The position numbers and the translations under genes were made by a program. DNA of 64,000 nt, taken from positions 21,309,651 to 21,373,650 of the forward strand of contig OY986440.1 of the NCBI GenBank assembly GCA_963920525.1. The letters are read 5' to 3'. The notes beneath the pieces are model-generated. The model made no database searches and had not been told where the DNA came from. It saw nothing but the letters and a program-made list of their open reading frames with translations. The stretch is from Dichetophora obliterata. Taxonomy: Eukaryota > Arthropoda > Insecta > Diptera > Sciomyzidae. Shown one piece after another: positions 56,421 to 64,000 of this stretch; position 1 is the stretch's first letter; every line of letters begins with the position of its first letter.

Positions 56421-58300
56421 ATGATCAACTTAAATTTGAATAAAAAAATTTTCATCAAACCCCCCATGGGTAAGTCATGGTGACGGCCCTGATCAATGGT
56501 ATGCAACCGAGGTTAATAATTGAAGTTCACGTAACGTTTGCATTGAGGAAGGAAGATTGCTCAGCCATGGGGCAGCGATACCAAAAATGGAAAGCGTCAA
56601 ATAATAATTTGTCTCTTAACAATTGGAATGATTGTTGGTTTCTCAGCTCGGTCGATAACAAATTAAACTTCTTTACAAACAAAATAGTTGATCTTTTTAA
56701 TAACTATGTTCCCCTATGCACTTGTCGAGTCCTCTGTAAAAATGGCTTTAAAAAAGCGAAACAAAACTTACTGAAGATGGAAGCGTAAGCCAACAAAGAA
56801 ATGAAGCTAACTCAGCCGTTAGGTTGTCAAAAAAAGCATCTTATGTGTCCAAGCTTAGTCCCTCACTACCTTCAAAACAACTATGGAAAAATTTAAAAAG
56901 TATCGGTATTTCCAATAAAGAGATTGAATCTAGTAAAATTTATCCCAATATTCTGAATGATTTATTTGTTTCAAGCTCGGAGTCTGGTGAATCTTTGAAC
57001 TCAGCAGATCTGCTGCAGTATATTTCAGCAGATCTGCTTTAGAATTTCCGACATATTTCAATTTCATCGCGGTTACTGAACTAGATGTCCCGCGCGCTAT
57101 AGCTAAAATCAAATCAAATGCTTCCGGTGAAGATGAAATCTCAATTAAGTTTCTTAAACTCATATTACCCTATGTGCTCAGCCCTCTTGTTCACATAATT
57201 AATCACAGCTTCACTACCTCGTGCTACCCTGCAATCTGGAAGGTAGCAACTATTATTCCAATTGCTAAAAAAGCCAATGCTCGTGAGCCGGGTGACTTTA
57301 GACCCATTAGTTTGTTGTCCTCAATATCTAAGGTTTGTGAATCTATAATGGCGGAGCAGATCTCCAACCACATATGCGCACTCGGTCTTATGTCAGATCA
57401 TCAGTCTGGTTTTCGTCCTGGTCATAGCTGTTCTACTGCTATGGTTAAAATAATGGATGACGTTAGAATACCATTTGATAAGGGACTCTGCTCTGTCTAC
57501 TAGACTTTTCAAAAGCTTTTGATACCGTAAACCACAACAACCTATGTAAAAAGCACAAGTATAACTTTGGATTTTCTGACAATTCAGTTGGACTTTAAAT
57601 TAGTGACTTGTGCGGTTGAACACAGAGAGTGAAAGTTTTTCATCATATAGGCATACTTCTAATGGAGTTCCTCAAGGCTCGGTTCTTGGCCCACTTCTAT
57701 TCTCTATGTTTATTAATAACATATTCAACAAGTGCAATAACGTCACAATGCATGCATATGCTGACGAGCTTCAGCTGTATTTTTCCAGACCTGTCGGGCT
57801 AATCGAAGATCAATGTGTCAGAATAAATGACGATTTGTACACTGTAGCAGAATGAGCTAAAGCTAACCTTTCTAACCCTTATCAAATCTCGATCTTTCCC
57901 CAATCTTTCTCAGCAATGTTAAGTTAAAAGATGTTAGTAAGGTTAACAATCTTGGCTTCAAATAAATACTTCTCTGTCTTGTGTAGATCACATCAACTCT
58001 TGCGAGAGTAAGGTCTATTTTTTATTAAAAAATCTGAGAATGACTGCAGCATTTGTTCAGGTCGCAACGAGACGAAAACAATTCTTGCAGCTGCTGATGC
58101 CTATAAACACTTACTCGGAAGTCGTTTATAGCAATCTTGATGCACGGTCATCCCACAAGCTCCTAGTTGCTTTGAATAATGCTACCCGTTATGTTTATGG
58201 ACTGAAAAAGTTTGACCATGGTCACTTTTCCGCACAAAATTACTTGGTAGCTGCTTATTTCCCTATCTTGAAGCGAAAAATAGCTTATAAAAATAGCATA

Positions 58301-58463
58301 AGGCTGCCTGCAGAGTAAACGCCGAAACAGACAGGGAGGCAGACAGGCGCAGGAAAACTACGTGAACAAGAGAGAAAAAAGTTATTTCTATCTCATTTAT
58401 TCGCAGGGCACAGCCTGCGCCTGCCTGCCTGCCTGCTTCGGCGCTTACTCTGCGGGCAGCCTT
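58301..58463. repeat. Foldback MITE (same family as 17120)
   Basis: Ends AAGGCTGCCTGCAGAGTAAA and GTTTACTCTGCGGGCAGCCTT-like complement; the interior has GGAGGCAGACAGGCGCAGG and CGCCTGCCTGCCTGCCTGCT. It matches the pair at 17120-17442. It separates a LINE segment from its own inverted copy. Confidence 0.85.
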
Positions 58464-58717
58464 ATGCTATTTTTATAAGCTATTTTTCGCTTCAAGATAG
58501 GGAAATAAGCAGCTACCAAGTAATTTTGTGCGGAAAAGTGAAGTGAAGTTTGTGATGGTCAAACTTTTTCAGTCCATAAACATAACGGGTAGCATTATTC
58601 AAAGCAACTAGGAGCTTGTGGGATGACCGTGCATCAAGATTGCTATAAACGACTTCCGAGTAAGTGTTTATAGGCATCAGCAGCTGCAAGAATTGTTTTC
58701 GTCTCGTTTCGACCTGA
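58464..58717 (-). repeat. Inverted duplicate of LINE segment 58066-58300
   Basis: Reverse complement of the LINE sequence directly left of the MITE (CCAAGTAATTTTGTGCGGAA, ACATAACGGGTAGCATTATT, AGGAGCTTGTGGGATGACCG, AAACGACTTCCGAGTAAGTG). With the MITE as the loop it forms a hairpin of about 240 paired bases. One small insertion (GTGAAGTT) distinguishes it from the direct copy. Confidence 0.9.
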
Positions 58718-58829
58718 CAGGCGCAAGAAAACTATGTGAACAAGCGAGAAAAAAATATTTCCTTCTCGTTTCTTCGCAGGGCCTGCCTGCCTGCCTGTCT
58801 GCTTCGGCGTTTACTCTGCGGGCAGCCTA
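58718..58829. repeat. Second, 5'-truncated foldback MITE copy
   Basis: It starts CAGGCGCAAGAAAACTATGT and ends CTTCGGCGTTTACTCTGCGG with GCAGCCTAAG. It lacks the left arm present in the copy at 58301 and joins back to LINE sequence at 58830. Confidence 0.8.
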
Positions 58830-59180
58830 AGATTATTTACTCGCGCTGGCCACATTACCTTTTTGAAAATCTTCAGTTCTGTAGGTCAGTTCGAAGTATG
58901 AACCTCTTGATACCAAGTCATCATTGCAAAAACTCTGGCAGGCTTTTTTAGGTCAGTGCAATTAGACTGCGGAATTCTTTACCGAATAACATTAAAGTAG
59001 TTTCCAACCACAAAGCCTTCAAGCGTTTAATTTTTTAATACTTCTCATAGCTCTAATCTATCTTTTTTCTTTCCAACTTCTCCTATCTCTCTTCTGAACT
59101 GCTTAATTTTGAATTGTTAAATATATCATATAATACATATTTTATCATAGCTATTATCTCAATAGCCTTTTTCACATTAA

Positions 59181-59714
59181 CCCATTAATGACAACGTATG
59201 ATATATCATACGCGATAAAAGCATTTTTTAAAAATTCCTCAAAAATCCTCAGCCACTGTAAAGCTTTTGCTTCCAACAGTAAGGGAAGGCCAAAAGTATG
59301 CTTTTTTTCAAAAAAAATTTATAAAATTGACATTAAAAGCCTTTTTGTGTACTTTTTCGCTCCAGTTCGTGCAGTATTTTAAAAAAAGTGAACAATGCCA
59401 CACAGGTGAGTTATTTTGTTTTATAAACCTCAAGAAAAAAGAAAATATAATTAAAAAAGTGCATTATGTTAAACTGGAACGCCTACGCTACGAAATGAAA
59501 ATTTTCTATTTATCATTTTTTCTAATTTTTTTTAAATTTTTTTTATTTCTCTACTTACAGACCCCTTATGCGTTTATAATCATGCGCTTCGCCAAACCCA
59601 AATCCTTTAGATTTTTTTTTAAACTTCAGAGTTTTCCGTCTAATAATAATACAAACTTTTGCTGAAAATTTCAAAAGTTAAACTAAACGGGTTCTGGTAG
59701 TGAGCATTAATGGG
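59181..59714 (+). mobile_element. piggyBac-type MITE with TTAA duplications
   Basis: Ends CCCATTAATG and CATTAATGGG, flanked by TTAA at 59177-59180 and 59715-59718. It is 534 bases long and contains the palindrome CGTATGATATATCATACG near its left end. An intron-like stretch is bounded by CAGGTGAGTT and CTACTTACAG. TTAA duplication and CCC…GGG ends are piggyBac features. No complete transposase ORF. Inserted in the 3' region of LINE copy B. Confidence 0.82.
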
Positions 59715-59939
59715 TTAAGTAATTATTTTGTTTGCATTTTTAATATTGCTTAGACTTGTTGCATACTCGTATTATCTTCTCACTCGTAATTTATTAATTT
59801 TATTTATAGTTTTTAATCTAGTTTAACATAAGTAAACCTACTTGTGATCTACCTTTTTTGCGACATTCAAAAGACTTGCTCTTATATGCCAATAAAATAT
59901 TGCTCAATAAATGAAATGAAAAAAATTAAAATACCTTGG

Positions 59940-60240
59940 CAAAAAACAGCGGCTTAAAGGAAAAACCAGAAAACTAAACTGGTACTTAATCCAAAATCCC
60001 AACTTAGTTGAAAAAGCAAAGTACGTCTCCATTTTAAGCAGTTTTAAAGCCTGTATGGACTAACAGGATAGAGCTCGGGGGGACGGCCAGCGACAGTAAC
60101 ATTGACATCTTGCAAAAATACCAATCCAAAACACTGCGGATGACTGTTAATACGCCTTGGTTTATTACAAACATCGCTATACACGAAGACCTCAAGATGC
60201 CGAAAGAAGTGAAAGGCGAATTAAGCAGAGGTAACGAGCG
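59940..60240 (+). pseudogene. Jockey LINE 3' fragment
   Basis: In shifting frames it keeps YLGKKQRLKGKTRKLNW, then SNIDILQKYQSKTLRMTVNT with PWFITNIAIHEDLKMP. These match the conserved C-terminal region of jockey-type reverse transcriptases (NIEILQRFQSK.LR.I…PW.V.N..IH.DL). Several stops. It directly follows the tail of LINE copy B. Confidence 0.75.
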
Positions 60241-61375
60241 GTTTTTATTTATATTAAGCCATCATACTAACCTTTTATCAATTTGCTTACTAGACAGCAC
60301 TTTTGAAATAACAAGATTAAAATGTGTTTATATATTAGACATGCCATTTAGAAAATAATTATAATTGAATTTTCGAAAAAAATATTTGGCGAATAACTTT
60401 TTTAAAAACAATTTATAAGAAAAAATAGACACAATGTCTACATGATTTTACTTGTAAGCTTCTCAGATGCAGTACGTTGAAGTCGTTGAAAAAATTTTAC
60501 TTGAATTTTTTTGCAGAGAAGTTTTTATTTTTCTGTGCTATTGCTATGTTGGTAAAAGCGTGCAAAATTTTGTTTAATAAGAAGAAAGAAATGGGAATTT
60601 GGATTATTTTTGTGGTATTTTCAGTAAAAAACACATCCCAACACTGGTCCAAATGGTTGCGCAAGCTAATAGGACTCTTCCAAAACACATGTGCAAAATT
60701 CCAACTTCTACTTGTTTGCTTATTTCATAACATACAAATTTATATAATTAGAAGTTTTATCAAAAAGCTGGCAACTCCTAGCTTGAAGGGAAACGCACAC
60801 ACACATAAGCACTCAGGAAACATATTCCGCATAGGAACAAAAGAACACGCAGAGGGTTGTTTAAGTGCGTCGGCGCTGCAGAGATATATCAAAACATACT
60901 TAACAACTAGGTATGTTTGGCCATATTATCTTACACCCTATAAACATGCCAAATGTTCGAATAGAGTTCAAAACAAAATCAACTTTTGCTTTCACTCTTT
61001 CAAAAATAATAAAGAAAAGGTTTCTTTTTTAATTTGTTTGCATTGAAACTAGATTAAAAACTAAAATTTTCCAAAACTCTATAGAGAAAAAAATACGAAT
61101 TTTGTCGACGGCAAATATATTTTGAATCAGTAAAAAAATATGTTTATGCAACATGCAAATATGTATATAGTACTAGCTGAAACCGAATGGAAATATTGTT
61201 TAAAATTTGAAAGAGTTATCATGTTTAAATGAAGATAAACTTAATTATAAATAATGAAAATAAATTTAAATTTTCTTTGCGCACATTTATATCTATATTC
61301 TTGGTCACTATGAGTATTGTTTTCATTTTATGCTAGCGCAAGTGCAAGCAAAAAGTTAACAAAGTTTAATTAGTA
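60241..61375. other. No gene accepted
   Basis: AT-rich. A 189-residue ORF at 60477-61046 has Phe/Leu/Lys-rich composition without domain motifs, splice context or family resemblance. I regard it as chance, with low confidence either way. Confidence 0.4.
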
Positions 61376-61379
61376 AGTT

Positions 61380-61800
61380 CGTAGCGAGTTTCATTGATGT
61401 GTGACTTATAGTTCGATAGTTGTGACGAAAATTTGGGCTGCTAAAAAAGTACCATGCCCCCTTGTCCAACGCCCATAAAAAGTTAGCAGTAAAACTGCAC
61501 GTGCAAATCGAGGTCGAACACCGAATTCCGAGACTGTGCAACCATAATTCCAAAGCTATTCGATGTAGAAAGGTTAGATTGTATGGGAGGTTCCACGCCC
61601 CTTTGATCAACGCCCATAAAATGGTATCAGGTGAACTGCACGTGTAAGTTGTGTTCGATCACCGAAATTCGAGGCTGTGCGACCTATAATTACAAAGCTA
61701 TTCGATATCGCAAATTTGGGTTGTGTAAGAAGTGCCACGCCTCCTTGTCCAAAGCCAATAAAATGGCATGAGTGGAAAGACACGTGTTACATTTGCACAC
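61380..61800 (-). mobile_element. Helitron-like fragment with tandem units
   Basis: On the minus strand about three units contain TTGGGTTGTATGGGAGG-like text, GTGGCACTTCTTACACAACC, GCGATATCGAATAGCTTTG and CGGAATTCGGTGTTCGACC. They correspond to the tandem units at 49954-50699. The termini were not identified. Confidence 0.6.
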
Positions 61801-63300
61801 AAGCTACCACCAACAATTTTTCGTCGTAAATCGATGTGTTTTAAAGTTATTTTGATTAGAAATAAGGAAAGCAAGTTTAAAGCTTAGGACCATGGCCTGG
61901 CCATTCAAATGCGCTACCATTAGACTATCGAGGCCGCAAATAGAGCTTGAAAAGAGAAAGTTTTTTTTTTCTCGCTGAGGAAAAGCATAAAAAATTATGC
62001 TCTTTTAATTTTAATTAATTATTTAAAAAATGATTAAAAAATTTAAACTGGGAGTGTAAATGTCTCAACTGGGAGTCATAGCCATCTTATAGAAAAATAA
62101 TTGTTGAAGTAGCGCCTGCCGTTATTTAGCTTTGCGTTCACGAACATACGTGAGTACTCCTTTTATAGAATAGTATAGGTGTAGATATAGTTATGTATGT
62201 ATATTGTGTTATAAGTTTAAAATGTACTTACATAAAATGTGAAGATAAACGTTGCTGTTGCCGTGTTAAGTGGTAAGAGCTTTTTGAGTGTATCTTTTTA
62301 AATATTGCAGAGAATTCTTTGGAGATCAAGACTGCATCTGAAAAAAATATAATATAAGTAGTTTTTTTTTGCAAAACGAGAAAAACTGTAAAAGATATTA
62401 GTTACTCTTTAAAAAACTTTAAGGACCCGTCTCAAATTAGTTTCTATTTGTAATACTTTGCAAGTAATTGCATTGTTGACACCTATGAATGGGCCTCCCC
62501 CCTTCCATATAATTTTTTTTTCTTGTCTTGACCCAAAGAATCAACCAGCGCCGGATTGAAACGTTGATCTGGGACATCCTGTATCTGCAAATAGTCCTTG
62601 AAGGAATGTAAAGCTGAGAGTAAACTATACAGTGTTCTTTAAGAGGCGAAGAACTTAACATTGAAATAAAACACAGGCACTCGTTTTTCAAATCCATAAA
62701 AACAACTTTATTTTTAGGGAGGTTTTGGCAAAAAAATTTTTTAATATTGAATTTTTTCCCGTTGTGCAAGAGCAGCTTTAACGGAGCACAGTAACTTAAA
62801 GCTCATTTTTCTCGAAACATACTTTTTCAAAACAGGCCGAACTACCGCAAGCAAACTAATCGACCGATTTTAATAATTTTTTTTTATGTAATTCTACACA
62901 TCATTTACCAAAATTAGCGTCTTTGGAAAATTTGTCCAGTTTTTCAAGCAGTAATATGGTCAAAAATAACGTAAATAAAATAAATTTTTTGATTTTTTTA
63001 CGCTTCTTAATTTTCCATATTTCCATTCCATTTTAGTAAATGATGTGCATTCCAGACGATCTGGCGCCGATTTTAACCTTTTTTAAAGCACACCAACTTT
63101 AGCGCCATCTATTATGTAAAAAATTATGAGTTAAAAAAAAAATGTTTTTTATTTAAAATATAATGTAAAATTAACATGAAAATGCAGTTTTTTGTTTATA
63201 TAATATACTTTTTTAAAAACATCTTCTAAAATATGCCTTAGTTTCACTCGCTTTTGCCTAAAACCTCCCTTACAGATAATTTATAATTTTCACATTAAAC
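61801..63300. other. No gene seen; repeat-like AT-rich DNA
   Basis: Contains a tRNA-like promoter-box fragment near 61890-61950, phrases shared loosely with 30500 (TTTTTCTCGAAACATACTTT), and no convincing ORF. A 110-residue minus-strand ORF at 62437-62769 lacks recognisable motifs. Confidence 0.45.
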
Positions 63301-63314
63301 ATTAAACACTTTGT

Positions 63315-63515
63315 ATGCCGTAGTACGAAAATCGTAGAAACTACGAAAAAGGCATCACCGAGTTCATTCGTAGCGCCACTTTGTAGATTTTTGAAGTAAT
63401 TTGTTGCGACTTGTTTTGGGTGTCGGAGAAAATTTTGATAAAAATTCATATGGTAAAAGTGGTTATTCCTTCTACAAAATTTTCTCCGAAAACCAAAACA
63501 CATCGTAACAAATAA
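63315..63515. repeat. Partial MITE related to 29852-30172
   Basis: GCCGTAGTACG then ATCGTAGAAACTACGAAAAA, GGCATCACCGAGTTCATTCG, GATTTTTGAAGTAATTTGTT and AAAGTGGTTATTCCTTCT follow the same order as 29880-30040. The right end is missing. Confidence 0.75.
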
Positions 63516-63826
63516 AAAACTTGTCAAACTGGTGTAGAAAATGTTCCTTGTAAAATATGCTGTTTTGTTTAAACAATTTTAATATGCTGCCCCACTTTCA
63601 GTAGGGTGCACGATAAAAACGTGAAAAGAACAGCACAAAGCAGGGATGAATGAATGAAAGCCTGAAGTATTCGAATGAGTGTGTATATGTTTAATATATG
63701 AATATGTGCGCAAATATGGGTAAACGCAGGAAGGACGATAAAAAGCTGGTTGGGGTTGGTGAATAACAGCGCAAGGGTTGCTTTTCTACGTATTTTCTAC
63801 ACGTTTTAAACCAAATTTTTTTCGTT

Positions 63827-63860
63827 TCAGTTGAATTTCGGTAGATTTTGCGTGCGGCCG
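63827..63860 (+). promoter_or_regulatory. Candidate Inr/DPE core promoter
   Basis: TCAGTT at 63827-63832 matches the fly initiator, with A+1 at 63829. GGCCG at +28 to +32 matches four of five DPE positions, inside CGTGCGGCCG. The surrounding sequence is less AT-rich than the rest, as in fly 5' untranslated regions. No ORF starts before the window ends, so this could be a promoter of a gene to the right or chance. Confidence 0.3.
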
Positions 63861-64000
63861 ATACGAACAATACTTCCGACGACAAAACAGTACGACGTAT
63901 TTCTCAACTATGTATGTACAATAAAATAGAACACAAAACCGTCAAAAGAACTCAACGGTAAAAGAAAAAAAAATAATACAAGTTACTGTTGAATATATTA

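Larger units (their letters stand above)
56560..59925 (+). pseudogene. CR1/jockey-like LINE (copy B), interrupted
   Basis: From about 56560: [119 protein letters not shown] and [17 protein letters not shown] (the catalytic YADD has become YADE). Then comes the C-terminal NLQFCRSVRSMNLLIPS. The 3' end near 59880-59925 has CCAATAAAATATTGCTCAAT and AAATGAAATGAAAAAA. Many stops and frameshifts. It is broken by the foldback block (58301-58829) and a piggyBac-type MITE (59181-59714). Same family as copy A, opposite orientation. Confidence 0.85.

Noticed and set aside
60477..61046. 189-residue plus-strand ORF
   Set aside because: It is AT-rich, Phe/Lys/Leu-biased and has no recognisable domain, signal or homologous neighbour. 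It could be random in sequence of this composition.

Overview
The window reads as AT-rich eukaryotic chromosomal DNA from a fly (Diptera, Brachycera; perhaps a tephritid or drosophilid-like species). The reasons are one intron-containing animal gene with short introns, a fly mini-me/DINE-1-like repeat, rosa-like mariner, RTE- and CR1/jockey-like LINEs, two PIF/Harbinger transposons, hAT remnants and many MITEs. There are no bacterial operons, no CRISPR array and no rRNA. Species cannot be named from this sequence alone.

Layout. 1-8492 is a near-identical tandem array of a 2.83-kb chimeric unit: the C-terminal exon of a DDE transposase, a 3'-truncated mariner-like element, half of a foldback repeat and a long terminal inverted repeat. 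The array runs into its presumed parent at about 8.0-12.85 kb, a DNA transposon with ~500-bp inverted repeats, a two-exon transposase and a second transposon nested in its right arm. 12.9-18 kb is repeat debris: a duplicated-repeat fragment, MITEs, a BED-finger hAT remnant and a mini-me-like copy. 18083-23325 is a decayed hAT element with imperfect 8-bp target duplications, split by an RTE-like LINE with a perfect 13-bp duplication. 23-31 kb holds palindromic MITEs and a duplicated 1.3-2 kb repeat.

31191-33256 is the one host gene I can support: the coding exons (first exon missing) of a rapsyn homologue, a TPR plus RING-H2 synaptic scaffold. Its 3' flank carries three MITEs of different superfamilies. 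36.7-42 kb holds a 5'-truncated LINE, several MITEs and AT-rich sequence without recognisable genes.

43252-48578 is a Tc1-like element with long inverted repeats, split by Harbinger-1 (44324-47885). An internal duplicate of the Tc1 element preserves the empty insertion site. 48.8-56.4 kb is a minus-strand LINE split by Harbinger-2 (49464-55278) and a piggyBac-type MITE. Harbinger-2 has a near-intact transposase and a Myb/zeste-like accessory gene, and itself hosts Helitron-like insertions. 56.5-59.9 kb is a plus-strand copy of the same LINE, broken by a foldback MITE that sits in an inverted duplication and by another piggyBac-type MITE. The rest is LINE, Helitron-like and MITE fragments, with a candidate core promoter near 63.83 kb.

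Apart from the rapsyn gene, the coding capacity belongs to transposons, nearly all broken. The strongest signals are the recent tandem array of fused transposases, the probably unclassified parent transposon, and the nested insertions whose target duplications give a relative order of events.
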